DNA from: Coniochaeta sp. PMI_546
Taxonomy: Eukaryota > Ascomycota > Sordariomycetes > Coniochaetales > Coniochaetaceae
Length of the DNA: 64,000 bases
Assembly (NCBI GenBank): GCA_021432605.1
Contig: MU271152.1
Span: 124,001 to 188,000 of the forward strand
Reading direction: 5' to 3'
Position 1 is the first letter of the stretch, and every line of letters begins with the position of its first letter. Position numbers and translations under genes: made by a program. The notes beneath the pieces are model-generated. The model was not told where the DNA came from. It did not search any database and saw nothing but the letters and a program-made list of their open reading frames with translations. Positions 44,899 to 58,500 of the stretch are shown here, piece after piece.

Positions 44899-47800
44899 GC
44901 TTTTAAGGGCAGCATCCTCTCTACAGGCCCCGGTGCAACGCCACGTGGAGTGGGAACTTTGGTATCCACGTGTGTCTTAATATATGGATGGGGAGTCGCT
45001 GGAATCTTGCTTGGGTTGCTTTCTCTGCTTTTGGGGTTCTGGCGTGACGGCGCGAGGTCAGATACCTCTTTTTTACGTTTTTGGACAATCAACTGGTCGA
45101 AGAGCTCGACCATTGAAAAGGCACAGATCTTAAAGAATGATTGGGAGGGCGATTCCCTCCCAGACTGTCTATTGGCTAGCAAGTCTGCAGAATGAGAGAT
45201 GATCTAAAGTTGACAGAAGATCATGACTGTGAATGCCCATGAAGTTTGTGAAACAATACGCGTGCTCACTAATCGAAGAATTGCTAATCATCTCCAACAT
45301 CAAACAAACGAAGCGGCAGACAGTCCAAGTCATCCTAACCCCTTGTCACCCTTACACAGGGGAGGGTAAACCAAAGCTTTACATAAAAGGGAACGAAGGC
45401 ACTGACAACTAATCATCTCGGCAACAGTGCAACATGCTGACAAAAGAAAGAAGAAGAAAAGGGTAGGCAAGCCAAGCTCCAACGGTGTGGAACAGGAATG
45501 GCGCAAGTTGGAGCCGTTAGGACGGCGCCTCCCCTCTCCGCGATGATGAAATAAGGATCTGACAAAGCAGCCCAACTGTCGTAAAAACGCAATGTCCCGG
45601 CACTGGAAGAGACGCGGGGGAGACGGAGGGGGGCACCAAAGACATGTCAGACGGACCGGACCCCTGGTGCAGCAAAGATGAAAGACAACCTCTTCTATCC
45701 CCCTTCTCGTACAATAGACGAGGCACCAATGAGTCGCGGTCATCTTGTAGCACAAGGACATCACATATCAAGGGCTCTTTCAAAGCGCCGCTCATTACCA
45801 CGGAAAGGAGCATACGACACCTACAGTTTCTACGAGTAACTTGACAGACCTGGCATTTCGCTCCCCATGAGTGGTGCGTACATCACTTTTGCTGCTTCCT
45901 GTAAATGGCATACGCAACATCCTTGCCCGGCCGATCCGTCGTCTAAGTCTGAAATCCTTCGCCCCGTGTAGTGTATTTGATTGCGGAGTTACGAAAGTCT
46001 GCGCCATGTACTCGATCCTCATTTCTGCTTCACCCCGGTCACAGTGACACTCGCCGCGCCCTACAGGGAGGTGTGCCGTCCGCGTCGAAGAGACCTAGAC
46101 CCCGGACCCTTTTCTTTTTTGTTGAGGAAAAGCGAAATAGACGGGAGACGCGCGAGGTGGAACAGGCGGCACCGCGTTGTGCCTACATGGTAGTGCTCCT
46201 TTGGGCCCCCACATGATAAAATGGCGTCCCCTGCGTGCTGCTCTACGCTGTGCCATCTTGCTGTCTGTGTGGCATCATGCCCCAGGTGCATAAGGATCGC
46301 ATGTATGAGTGGTGCAGAGTGAATCTACAGGATCGCCTGATGGATCCCCAGGTCTGTGATAGGGGGTCCCGGTGGGTGTTCGGAACATGCCTTTGATCTC
46401 ATTGGGGGCCGTGAACTTGAATTTCTACCTGGGCAAGGAGTCACCCCAGATCTCTACCTAAACGCCTAAACTCTCTGTCAAGTCGCGGGCCCGCAACTTA
46501 ATGACTTGATTTGTAAAACCCTCACAAAAGTTCCCTGCGTCTTAGTGATATGCTGGACTCGTATGCGCCCCTTGAGCATTTTTGGCTGGCATTTTCGCCA
46601 ATTTCCCACAAGCCGCGCGAGACAAGTATGTATATGCGGCCCAAGAGGAGATAGCTGCGACGCTTGGGACACATCGAAAAATGAAGCCCGAATAGGAAAG
46701 CGCGTGTAACGGCGACTGGGGTCTCTAACAGGCTACAGATCTGCATATGATTTCCAAATCCCAGTCCGGCTCAGAAAGGCGCCTCGGACTCAAAAATGGC
46801 CGACAAGGATCCACGGCAGTGCTTCACTGCTAGAATGCTGGTTTGGATGAGGATCAACGACGGTAATGTAGTAGCTACGGTAGGAACAAGTCACCTCGGT
46901 GGTCGGTTCGGAACCGTGGTCGTGGTCGACATGGCTTAGACCTTGAGTCGGGCTGTCTGGAAATGGGGTAAATACCAAGGACTGTTGGGTGCTCTGCCGA
47001 TGTACAACCAAGCTTGCAGGTACCATACTTGGAGTCCCGGATCCTTGACGCTGGTAATGTCACCCAAAACATCCCAAAGGATCGCCAAACCATGGTTTGA
47101 AAGCCAGCCAGAGCAGAAGCCCAACACGTCCAGGCAGACAGATCTGCACGGTACAAATCGTTCTGCAAATTAATGAACGGGTGCGACGCCAGCCCTAGGG
47201 ACGTTTTGCGCCTTGGGCCCCCTCCATTTCGCAGTCGGAATGCGACTCTAACGTGCATTGAAGAGCAGCGGACACAGACATACGTAGTCCTCACGTGGTA
47301 AAGCGAACATTTGAGACTCGAGCACAGGACTCCCGTGCAGTCACTGACAGAATTCGGTGGGATTTTCGTGCAAACGAGCAGGATTCAACCGTCTCGACAT
47401 CCGCACTGACGAATGAGAGGCGCTGTGCTGCAATTGCCAGCAGTCACGAAACACCCGCAAGACAGCAACCAGCCCTGTCGGATATGCAGGAGTTAACGAA
47501 GACGTGGCCGAGACCAAAACGGGTTCAGTAAAACATGCAGCAGATAGAAGATCCAAAGCTGGAACGCCGCTGCGCCAACAGCCGCGCGGCCGCGGCGCAA
47601 TCCAGCCGAAGCCGTGAAGTCCGAGGCTGCCGCCTCTTCGTGTACGCTACCGGATTTGGCAGTACTCGCATATAGAACGTGAATGCGACCGGTAGCGATC
47701 GATGGAGCATAGTTTGGCTTGTACGCAACCCCCAAAAATGCAAGCTCACGTATTCGCACGCCGCCAAGATGGTGGCGCGATGAACGACGAGCGAGTAGTG

Positions 47801-48750
47801 GGATTCGGGAAACGGGTTCCCGCGTACAATTCCGTGCGTCTCAACTCCGACCACGATCGGCAGACTGAAGGAATACATGTGTTCTGCGGACATACACGTG
47901 TACCAAGCCGACACGCTGGTAAAATCCGTGGTGTCGGCGGACCTTAGGACTGTCGACAAGGTCTCCGATCCTAGTCGGCGATGCAATATCTCCGCCTCGG
48001 ATGGTAGAGCAGGGATTAGCAGGCCGGTTGTAACCTCGTTGCGTCGATGGATCTGGCTAGGCCAGAAGGAGGAAATGCTCGATCGTTTAAACGTGCCAAA
48101 ACCGACATGCGCATAACTCGTAACATGAAAGTAGTGCAATCCGTGATCACCTTAGTTACCTAAAGCTCGTTTTAGGCCGTCAAGGCGCGGACGAAACTTG
48201 GGCAGGGTGTCAAATACAGTATTAGCATCAGCTGTCTCACAGATGTGTGACAATGGTGACCCACTCGAGACGATTCTAGCGGGGAGGTTACACAGGCTAG
48301 CTGCGCCTATTTACCCGCGGCAGTCTCCATCTATATTTAGCGATTTGGATCATTTGATTCGATTATTGACGCCTTAACCGCAGACCTGTGCGACGATCGA
48401 CCTTTATCCGAGTGCCCCCGCACGTGATGGACATCTCATGTGTTTGGAGTTCGGATCTCCGACACGTCATTGGTCGGCGGCTCAGCAGCATCAAACCATC
48501 ATCGAGAAAGGTCGATGATCGTTCCTTCCTTCTGTGCTTGCGGCTAGAAAATCCCGGGTCTGGCTTTTCGATTTTATCCCTCCAGAGGACTGCACACTTC
48601 GTTTTGCCGTAATTTCGACCCCGAGAGTGCAACACAAGGTGTGAAGCGTGTCCTTCGATCAAACCAACCCGACGATTCACCAATGAATACAACTTACTCG
48701 ACCATCTACAGCTGCATTATCCCCGAAAAGAGGCTCTAGTGGCGGTGAGC
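44899..48750. other. 3.9-kb intergenic region between the bZIP and CIA30 genes
   Basis: No gene could be modelled. Open frames are short and conflict on the two strands. Two hydrophilic ones (45644-45844 and 47295-47531) were considered and set aside. The first few hundred bases should be the bZIP 3' UTR and the last few hundred the CIA30 promoter. Confidence 0.5.
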
Positions 48751-49707
48751 ATGGCGTCAGCGCCACATGTAGCAAAATCTTTGTACATTTTTGGGTCTGA
48801 TAGGTATGTGTGTCCTGTCTGCCTTCTGAGTCATGTTGCATCATTTCCCCATTATGAGGCACACCGGGGATTAGGTCGTCTAATCCGAACTGTCGACCCC
48901 AAAGTACAGTGGCAGACCATGGGACTCATCCCAATGGACAAGCGTGGATGACAGGGTCCGCGGAGGGAAGAGCATATCTCATCTCGACATTTCAGATCCT
49001 AAATCACATGCCATATTTCACGGGAATCTCGACATCAAGACCCTCGGCGGCGCCGGCTTCGCCTCCCAAAGGACGGTGCCGGAGCTATTTGCCGCAGGAC
49101 TGAACTTGTCCGACTACGATTCGCTTGTGGTAGACGTAGACGAATCATCCTCGGACGACAAAACGTACACCATCATCCTCAAGGACACAGAGGCTCTACC
49201 GAAGCGCCCAGATGGCCGCGAGCAGAGCACCGTGAGTTGGGAGCACGATTTCCAGCTAAGAAGCAGTAGCGGCGGGCGCCTCGTTATGCGCTTCGAGGAC
49301 TTCAAGCCTACGTACAGGGGAAGACCAAAGCGCGACGCCGAGCCCTTGAATTTGAAGAGGATCCTCTCCATGAGCATCATGATGCGAAGGTATGTATTGT
49401 CTACCCTGCCGCGCAACTCAGCCCTTTCTTCCCTGCCGAGGAAAACCAGCAGCCTGAAACGGATGTGCTGCGTCGCCCGCTAACAAAGAGATCCAGTCAT
49501 TTCGGCGAGCAGGAAGGGGACTTCTCCATCGCTATGCGCTCCATATCGGCGCAGGGACATAGCGACAGGGTCAACAAATCAGCAGTCGACACGGTATCAC
49601 GGCAGTCTCAAAATAGTGAAGGCATCGTAAAAAGGAGGCCAGATGCCGCCGCGTCTAAGGGCGGTTGGTTGGCCTGGTTAGGTTTTATGCCAAGGGTTCA
49701 AAGATGA
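48751..49707 (+). CDS. CIA30-domain protein (NDUFAF1-like)
   Basis: Exons 48751-48803, 48910-49389 and 49497-49707 join in phase to 247 residues. Family blocks run in order: LYIFGSDSGRPWDSSQW, TSVDDRVRGGKS, FHGNLDIKTLGGAGFASQR, LSDYDSLVVDV, EQSTVSWEHDFQLR, FKPTYRGRPKRDAEPLNLK, and HFGEQEGDFSIAMRSI. This is the complex I intermediate-associated protein 30 domain, a galactose-binding-like fold. The founding member, Neurospora CIA30, is a mitochondrial chaperone for complex I assembly. This protein is short and has no clear mitochondrial presequence before the domain. It may be the second, non-mitochondrial type found in many fungi, and its role is then unknown. The last 60 residues (ending in GWLAWLGFMPRVQR) are not part of the domain. 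Intron 2 has a GCTAAC branch site. Confidence 0.9.
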
Positions 49708-51190
49708 GTGCTTTTCGTGTTCTGCTGTGAAGGCGCCATCTCATCCTTCCTCGTCTTGGCGCGTCTGATAGAATGAATTTGTCCAAATCAAGATATATCA
49801 TTGTCCGGATAAGATGCCTGCCAAAGGACTACTCTCTAGCCGTAATGAAGTGCAGCGTGGAGCCCTACGAGTGGCTCCCTTGTTGGAAACCCCCGGACTG
49901 TGTAGCTGCATTGATAGCAGCGCCCCCCTACTCTGCAGCGAGTCTCTTCGGTTTCGATCCGTTCAGGTGTGAGAATAGCCGCCCGGTCAGGGTTGCTGAA
50001 CCCCTGTCGATATAACGGTGAAAAGGCGTAGGGCAGGGAAAACGGCGGCCGCGGCGCCCACTCGCACTCATCCTCGCACTCCTTCGGATGAACATAGATT
50101 ATGGCCCGACGGTACGCTCCCTTGGTGACCCTCTTTCATTCGTCTGAATGTAAACCTCGGCGCCCCTCTTGAAACTTGGGGACCCTCCTCCACAATGCGC
50201 TGGTCCCATGCGGAGTGCTTCATGGCCAAAAGTGTTTCTACACTCTGCACTTCACAGGAGACGGGCTCAAGTTTGTGCTTGCACTTTGACGGACGGCCTA
50301 CCTATATCACTTGCTCTGTGACAGCCGGTCCTGGCACAAGGTCCCCGCATGTTTCGGGCGCTGGCATTTGGACCAAAGCTGCAATACATTGCTCCGAGAC
50401 GACCAAGGAAGACATACCATGCCGCTCAGTCTCGACACGGGACAAACCTCGCACGTCCTGTTGCCAACATTCCCGCGGCCTCCCAAGGTGGACTCGTACA
50501 ACTCGGTACTTCTATACCGAGGCAGCAGCATTCAAGAGGGCTTGGACGCCCTTGGCAAACGTGAATCTTGTGTTCCGTTGAAGAAGGTGCGGCATCTCCC
50601 GAGGTTGTAAGCTGACCATGCAGCCGCCGCCGCCGACGCACCTGCTCGCGCAGTGGCCTCTGAATGCGAATCCTTCAGCCCTAAGGAGCGCCCTCTCTGT
50701 TTCAAAGGAATTGTCGGGTCGTCCTGGGTTTGTCTCATCGAAAACGTCTGAGGTCCTGACCATTGGGGGAAGGGTTGAAGTTCGTTACCTAGAAGCTGGT
50801 CGCCGCAACCTCACGGTGAAGACTTCTTCCTCGACGCATGGCGATAGGGCGAGGAGTAGCCGTTTGCCAATCTGTGAAGCACTGTAAAATCGTGCGATAC
50901 CTTGTTGCGTGGCGGCCTGCGTAAAGACCCTCTTTGGTAGTAGCTCATTGATCGGCTGAGGTGGTTGCTCAATACACTTAATTGTTCCTGGAATACGCTC
51001 CGTGACGACTCGTGGATTAGAGAGATAAGTGGTTCACCATGATTCGTTACCGACAATTGACCACGTCAACTCTAACAATGTCTTCCACGCACGGGAAGAA
51101 CAGCCTGCCTCCTAGCAGAGTTGCGGAGGCATTGCAACACCTGGTACACAAAAGAAGACGCGAACTTGCCCTCAAAGTCCCGTTAACCAG
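49708..51190. other. Intergenic region between the CIA30 gene and TRAPPC11
   Basis: This 1.5-kb stretch lies between the 3' ends of two convergent genes. Open frames up to 128 codons overlap on both strands and show no family signature. I see no supportable gene. Confidence 0.5.
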
Positions 51191-54100
51191 CTACTCCTCC
51201 TCCGCTTCATCATCGTCATCCTCAGGCGGCACCCAAACCAAAAACCCGTCCTTATCCAGTTTCATCCCCTCAGTAGGAATGACCCGTAGCACCTTCTGGA
51301 AGTACTTATCCCTCACCACCAGCGCCGGCTTCACCCACTCCCCCCTGACAAGCGGCAGCATCCTGTACGTCACCGATCTTCTAGATACTGGCAGGAGATG
51401 CAGCGTCGTCTGCTTCGAGCCTGAAAACGCAAACTCCTCGCTCGGCTCCATCGTCAGCCCAAAGGTAAGGAAGTGGTTCGACGCGTTCTCGATCGTGATC
51501 TCTAGGACAACGAGGTCCTTCAGATAGGAGACCGAGCCCAGCACCCGCGGCTCGATGCCAAAGATGTTGAGTCTTGGGACGGGGAGGGTGGTCGTGTTGA
51601 CCGGGCCAGCCGTGTCGGAGAGCCGTGTCCACCTGATGATAAACGAAACGTCCAGAGTGGCAGCGCCGCGGTCATCGAGGCTCACCTTCTGCGCCACCAG
51701 GTCGAAGGCCGCTTCCTCGATCGTCTTGGGCCGGACCTCGCGGCCACCCTCGGGGAGGGTGTGTTTCTTTGTCGCGAAGCAGCGGACGCTGGGTGGCGCG
51801 CGGATGCTGATGTCTACATCCTTGACTAGCAAGCCTGCTGCGGCAAAGGAGGCGTATCGGGTCACGAGACACCAGGCTTGGGATATGCCCTTGGGTATCT
51901 TGACGGCTGCGTCTTCGCCAATTTGTCCTTCGTAGACGAAGAGTGTCGGCCACGGGTCGGTATGCAGCCTTGGAAGGAGGTCGTAGTTCGCTTCAAAGGG
52001 GTTAACCACGTTGACCTGGAAAATTGCCGTCTGGATAATGGATGTTGCTGCGTCGGATTCTAGGTGATAGGTTGCTTGTAGCGTGAGTTCGAATTGCGTC
52101 GTTGTGGCATATGGTTCGATGCGAAGTGTGACAACGGTGGACTTTCCGGTTTCGATCGTCCCTAGAGAAATCCCCTGGATAACGGACTCTTCGTCCCCAG
52201 CCTCAGCAGTATGGGTTTCATCGTGTCCGTCTACCTGCAGCGCGCATGGCGACAGCTCTTCGCCCCGCAGGATAATGTTCAACTTAGTGCTGGCGTTCTC
52301 CTCCTCCATGTTGTCGATCTCAAACCGAAGCTCGATACTCTCACTCGTGTAGAATTCATCAGGGACCGCTAGCTGCTTGATTTCCATCTTTGGTGGTCTA
52401 GGCAAGATGTGGATGGAGTGGGCGTTGTTCCTCGGCATGAGCTTTCTAGAGGACGGTGATATATACCAGTAATCGGGTACCGCCGATTCCTGAAACCTCG
52501 CCACGTATTCCAGGTCGAAGTTGTCGTAGTTCATGGAGAAGCGTGTGGAGGCTGCGTTTGCTTCCCCGGGCTCTCGCAGCGGGATATCCATGGCAAAGAC
52601 GAGGGTGTGTCCGGGATTAAGCGTCAAGTCCACACTGCCAAATAAAGATGTCGAGGTTTGATGGCCGCCTGTGACTGTTGGGTGGCTGTCATCTGTAATC
52701 TGAGCAGTCTTCTCCTCGAGAGCTACCTCGGAAAAGATGACGTCGCGGTGCTTTTGCTGGGAGCTTGACACAACGTCCCCTTTGTGCTCTAGGACTAAAG
52801 TTCTGATACTCCCAGCAAAGTCAACCTGTAGGCGCTTGACTTTTATGGGTGTCGAGCCTTGATGTGCGTTCGACTTGACAGATAGCTGGGCCTGCGTTGT
52901 CTGCCCTGCCTTGCCCTCTTCAGTCTTGAACACAAACGAAGTCGACAGAAATGACAGGACGTTGCCGTCATGTATTTTGACGGTTGGTTTGGACTCTAAA
53001 TCGATACCCTCCAAGGATTTTGAGATATCGTAATGCCAATTCCGTCGTTTTGTAAAGCCTGTTTGTTGCGGAGTCAGTGGTTACCCATTGCTGCTGTAGG
53101 TTTTTAACTCACTTCGATTTAAGAGCTCCCAGTCAATCGTTAGAACAAGATCTGCCCGGCTGACATGCGAAGCGGCAGCTCGCAGCGCCCAACTGAGATC
53201 CTCCGCAATATCCAACCAACCTTCTGTTCTGAAGGACATGTCCCGCCACAACGACTCCAGCAACAGTACGACATTTTGCCAGTCCTGCACAGCTGTGAAC
53301 TCCCGACCACACCCTAGTGACAACTCGGCCGCCATTCGGAGCTGCTGCCTCTTTTGAAACTCGGATCTAGCTTTCATCAGGCAATCTACTATCAGTTGGG
53401 AGTGTTTGACGCCCTTGAAACCGGGCAACGGGTATTCTTCATGTGGCTCCGGGCACATGTACGTATCATAAGAAAACGCTTTGCTCGCGACCTTGGATGC
53501 TGGAGACGAGCCAGGCGGTCGTCTGTCGTCCTCCGGTATGGTGAGGGCAAAAGACCGCCGGAGGTAGAGGTGCTTGGCTGCAATATTGTACCAGTAGCCG
53601 GGATGGTGGAGTAAGTCCCAAGGCCGCAGGCGGTCGCCCATGGCAGCTTTTTCGGGTTGAGCATAGAGCGCCAAGGTTCCTGGAGCGAGATCGGGCAGCT
53701 TCACCCTCTCTAGGAGGTTGGCCATCACTGTGGCCCACCTTGCTTCCCATGCTTCCCAGCCATAGTTGTTTGTTCCACTCCCCCGGCTGTCCACAAGGTC
53801 TGATATCCTGTCTCGATGAAGCTGCCAGCGACGTACCGCTGCCGTCGTTTGGCCATTCCATAGTAGACAACGTATGCTGCGTATGGCTATGATATCCGCT
53901 AGTAATCGTGCCTCATTCCAACGCGGGCTCCAGCTTGGTATGAGCTCGACTACTTCGGAGCTTAGTAGATTCTCGTAAGCTTGTTCGAAGGACCTGAAAG
54001 CAGCGTCCATCTCCTGTCGATACTCGGCAAAGATTGCAGACTTGAAATCGTACCGAACATTCCAGTCCTGCAATGATAGGCTTCTCGAGGTCCCGGAGGT

Positions 54101-55004
54101 AGGTGGTACGGTGGGCTGCGGAGCAACACCTCTACTCCTCTTCTTCCTCGCATGTCTACCCAGATCCCGGTAGTATTCAGTAGCGTGCATGTAGATGGTA
54201 GTGAGCGTGTTCTCGGCGATACGTTCGAGTTCATCCTGCGTTTCCTGCGGAGGAACGAAGAAGAAGGATTTTGGGTCTATACTGCATCCTTTCCGTATGT
54301 TTTCCAGTCGTTCCTGGACCCCGTCGATGGATGACCGCTTGTGGTCGCCCAAAACCACTACCGCAAGCCGTGTCTTATATCCTGACTGGGTCAAAACATT
54401 TTTGAGGTTGTTAATGTCGGATTTAATCCTGTTGTCACGGAGTGTGGCTTGCGTCTGATCGAATGTAAGGCTATAGAAGCTTAACAGAACACTTGGAACC
54501 AGCTCTTGATGCTTGCGAAGCCAGCGAGTATCTATGAGACCATCTGGGTAGAGGGGTGATGCTGGGCTCAATGGGGAGAAAGGAGAGTGTAGGACAGCGG
54601 GCGATTGAGGTGGCTCGATGTCTTCTGGGAGCCGTGCTCGACGTGGAGGCAAAAGGAGAGTCTGTTTGCGCAGCCATGTGTCAGCACGACAACATAAACA
54701 CCGCATAGTACATCATGATCATCCCACCTACCCTTGCGGCTGTTCGCACTCGGAACTTGTACTTCGATAGAGCATCCTGCAGCCCGTTCCAGGGCAGGTC
54801 TGAAGCATCATGATCCAAGATGTAGCCAAGTAGGCCCTTTGCTTGGTCTGACTCCACGAGTGCCTCTTCGGAGCGGACGAGAGTAGCTTGTTCTTTCAGC
54901 GTCGACTCCAGGGCAGCATTGTATGGAGATTCCTCGGACGGTATGCCTAGAGTGACCAGCAGGGGGATGTTATGGTCCAGACTGGCGCGGGGAAAGTCGT
55001 CCAT
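51191..55004 (-). CDS. TRAPPC11: TRAPP complex subunit TRAPPC11 (foie-gras and gryzun domains), with a one-base frame conflict
   Basis: Exons on the minus strand are 55004-54732, 54661-53113 and 53059-51191. The start MDDFPRASLDHNIPLLVTLG matches fungal homologs. Exon 2 carries the foie-gras region (ELSLGCGREFTAVQDWQNVV, RADLVLTIDWELLNR). Exon 3 carries the gryzun region (NWHYDISKSLEG; KIHDGNVLSFLSTSFVFKTE; SYLKDLVVLEITIENASNHF). Total length is about 1,230 residues, as in the family. TRAPPC11 is part of TRAPPIII-type tethering complexes that activate Rab1/Ypt1 in secretion and autophagy. The introns have CTGAC branch sites. The second junction (GTGAGT donor at 53112, ACAG acceptor at 53060) leaves phase 1, but the downstream frame needs a different phase. 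One base too many near 53042 would explain it. An acceptor further in would restore phase but delete the conserved NWHYD block. Confidence 0.87.
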
Positions 55005-55502
55005 GGCGTCCAAGGATGCTGTCCGCCGCAGCCGAGGGAGAAGCGCTTTATGGCCCGATACCAACCATTCCTGCCAGAGCAAGGGCAGAGTCGCACTAAG
55101 AGAGTAACAAGACACACGGCGATGCGGAGATAGCTCCGAGTGCAGCAGGTTCCCTTGACCTCGACGTATCTCCAATATGTACTGCCAACTGACATGGATG
55201 AAGCTATCGCCGGTGACAGCTGGAATTATCAGTTCCGCTACAATGGTACAATGTGTGGGGCATTTCTTATCTTATCGGTTGTCACCAAGAATCGCGTCTT
55301 TGGATTTGGGAGACGCGACTTAGGTACCCTGTCAATAAACTCACGTACTCCCCTCCAGCTTGAACAAGCTCCCCTCTGGCAATTGCTCTACAGGTACCCA
55401 ACATTTGCTTCCAATCGACTCGACGTTCTCACGGCATTTATTTCTTATCGCCAATTTTATTCATACCCTCCGCTATCCACCCCCATGCAATGATCCGACG
55501 CA
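55005..55502. promoter_or_regulatory. Shared divergent promoter of TRAPPC11 and DNA2
   Basis: The two start codons are 498 bp apart and point away from each other, so both promoters must fit here. The region holds a CCAAT (about 55410), CT-rich leaders toward DNA2, and the inverted MCB-like pair listed separately. No TATA box is obvious. Confidence 0.75.
55292..55318. promoter_or_regulatory. Inverted pair of MCB-like boxes upstream of DNA2
   Basis: TCGCGTCT (55292-55299) and its exact reverse complement AGACGCGA (55311-55318) are separated by 11 bp. Both contain the CGCG core of the MluI cell-cycle box (ACGCGT/ACGCGA) bound by MBF, which in yeasts drives G1/S transcription of replication genes. 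The pair lies 185 bp before the DNA2 start codon. That MBF acts here is inference. Confidence 0.5.
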
Positions 55503-58500
55503 ATGCCTCTGAAGAAGTCCCTCTCTGAACAGAAGCAAGGGCAGCCCAAGGTATGTACTTCTAGACCCTGGCCGGCCTGGAGCCACGAAACTGCTCTGTA
55601 GGTCTGCTGTTGCTGACAATTCGCAGCGGCCACACTGGCAAAGATCCAAGAGCAACCCGGTACCTGCTCCTGCCGCTCAGTCTCGCGTCCTGGTCCCGGT
55701 GTCCGAAAAGACGAAGAATAAGCTCCAGAAGTTCCAATTCCTCCCTCCTCCCGAAACCGACGAATCTGCAAACAAGGAGCCCAAGACCCAACCAGATGAC
55801 CCGGACAAGGAGAATGCTCTTCCTCTTAAGAGAGCCGACAGTACTCCGACGCCTGTAACCAGGCTTGTGTGGCAAGATCTTATGGGAGAGACGAGGTACG
55901 CTGAGAAAGACGACGACGACGAGGCTCCTGCCGAGCAGCTACTGTGGCACAACATACGCGATGAAGTCGCACAAAGGATATCGCCGATGATCGGAAGGAG
56001 GAAACGCAAACGTGCTCGCAGTTCGTCGCCAGCATCGTCACCCAGCAACGCCATGCCGGCTACACCGGCTGTGAACGTCAAGGAATTGTCGCAGGCCTTT
56101 AGGACGCCAAATGCTGATCCCACACTGCAACTGTGGGATCGATTTGCCTTGGCGGGAGCCAATGGAGCTTCGCCATTGGGATTAACGAACCCTCTGATGT
56201 CTCACCTGCTTGCCTCCTCGCCTCGACCACTCAAGGAGAGACCAGGCACAACACAGCAACAAAGCGAGAGTAGTCTAAGAAGAGCCATAAGTTGCGGGAC
56301 GCAGTGGCCGAAGCGACGGAAATTCTTCCAAAACGGTCCGGACTCGAACGTTACATCTCAGGGAAGTCCTAATGAAGACTCAAAGTCGTCCATGGTGTCT
56401 GCCCTTTTGAAAACAGTCACAGGAGAGCTAAACAAGTCGACGTCTTTTGAGAGACAGGACGACTTATTGGACTCACCATCACCGGAGAAGAGAACCAACC
56501 GGCGACGTGACAGTCCATCCCATTCACCGAGTAAACGACCGGTAGGCCCAAAAAACACAACAAACACACGACCGATCGTCCATTCCGACGCGGTTGACTT
56601 GATCCAAGACAGGGGAGGTGCTGGCACATCTACTTCAGATTATGGGGACGAAGATTTCGACGAGGACACGCTATTGGAATTGGACGCCACGGTCTATACC
56701 ATACCGGACGAAGAACAAACGAAGGACCTAGCCACTAATAATGCGGTCATGCTCAATGAGGAGAACGAGAACACGACAACTATGGATGAAGATTTTGGTG
56801 ACTTTGACGACGATCTACTCGATGCCGCTGAGGACATTATGATCAAAGCGGCTTCACAGCATACATTTAACGCCGGAAACACTGGACGGGAGTTGCAGTT
56901 ATCGCCTAAACCACACGCGAACATTCCTAAGAAAGAGGAGGACGACCCTTACAGCGATGATCTGGGAGATTTTGATTTTGAGGCCGCTGAGCTGGCAGCA
57001 ACACAGTCGGCAAGTCGTACAGGCTCAACACTCCCTCATGTACGTACGGTGGTTCATAGATAAGAAGTGAAGTCGTGCTAAGGTCCCGTCTATAGGCCAG
57101 CCAGAAAGCCAGAGTGATACAACGCTATTTGGTCACAAACGTGCTTGAAAGCTCATACGAAGATGCCAACAACCGTGAAGTCCCTGAAAAGATTTTGGTT
57201 GTGAAGGCAGAGAGGACCAACACGTTCAAAACGATCCACCTCCGCGGCGATTGGTATGACACGCCGGTCAGCGTCAATGCCTTCGTACACGTCATCGGTA
57301 CTTTCGAGTCGACTGGCCAGTGCATTATAGACAATGCGCAGAACATGCTGATTCTCCACCCGGATCAACTTATATCTTCAACTGTCGTGGCGGACTCGTT
57401 TGGTTGTACACGTCGGGCGGTCCTCCAGGACAGGGTGAAGGCCACCAGCGACAGTTCTCCCGCCCTGGTGTACGGCACCCTGCTCCACGAGATATTCCAA
57501 GAGGCTCTGATGGCCAACGCGTGGGACCCGCAGTATCTCGGTTCAACTATCGACAAGGCTATCAAGAAGCACATTGAGGATCTGTACGTCATCAAGGTCA
57601 CCATCAACGATGCCAGAGAACATCTGCTGTCCAAGATGACGGAGCTGAGGAGCTGGGCCCAGCTCTTTGTTTCGTCCTACCCCCGTCCGGATGCGATTGT
57701 CCAGGGGCGCAACGGCGAGAAGGTGAACATGTGCGTTAGCAAGCTGCTAGATGTCGAGGAGCACGTTTGGTCTCCTATGTACGGGCTGAAAGGGAATATT
57801 GACGCTACCGTCGAGGTTGTGATGAGAGACGGGAAAGATACGAAGACCTTAACGGTGCCCTTCGAGGTCAAGACCGGCAAGAATGTCAACACCAGCCACC
57901 AGGCACAGACGGTGTTATACAATCTACTTCTTTCGGATCGTTACGACATTGAGATTGTGTACGGCATTCTGTACTACACGGAGACGTCACAGACGCTCCG
58001 CATCCCGGCCATACGACACGAACTTCGACATATGATTATGCAACGCAACCAGCTGGCGTGCCATGTTAGGGAGCGGAGTGTGCAATTGCCGCCGATGAAG
58101 AGAAGCAAGAACACCTGCGACAGATGCTATGCCAAGACTTCCTGTTTCATCTACCATAAGCTCGCCGACGACGGAGACGGCACGACCAGCGGGATGGATG
58201 ACAAGTTTGACGAGGTCGTGAAGCATCTGACTCCAACGCATAAGGAATTCTTTCTGAAATGGGAGGATCTGCTGACCAAGGAAGAGAAGGAGAGCCAAAA
58301 AATGCGTCGAGAGCTCTGGACCATGATCAGCACGGAGCGCGAGAAGGTCGGGCGATGCTTCTCCAACGTCATCATCCAGGAGGGCTCCGCCCACGAGGAC
58401 GTCAACAAACCCAAGATCAACCGCTTCCAATATACTTTGATTAAGGAGAATCCGCCTGCGAACTTTTCTTTTCTGGACTCGCAGCTTATTGTCGGTGAAC

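Noticed and set aside
45644-45844. A 66-codon hydrophilic ATG-initiated frame
   Set aside because: Reads plausibly at first but overlaps longer minus-strand frames and has no similarity or leader.
47295-47531. A 78-codon hydrophilic frame between the bZIP and CIA30 genes
   Set aside because: No ATG start and no motif; probably chance.
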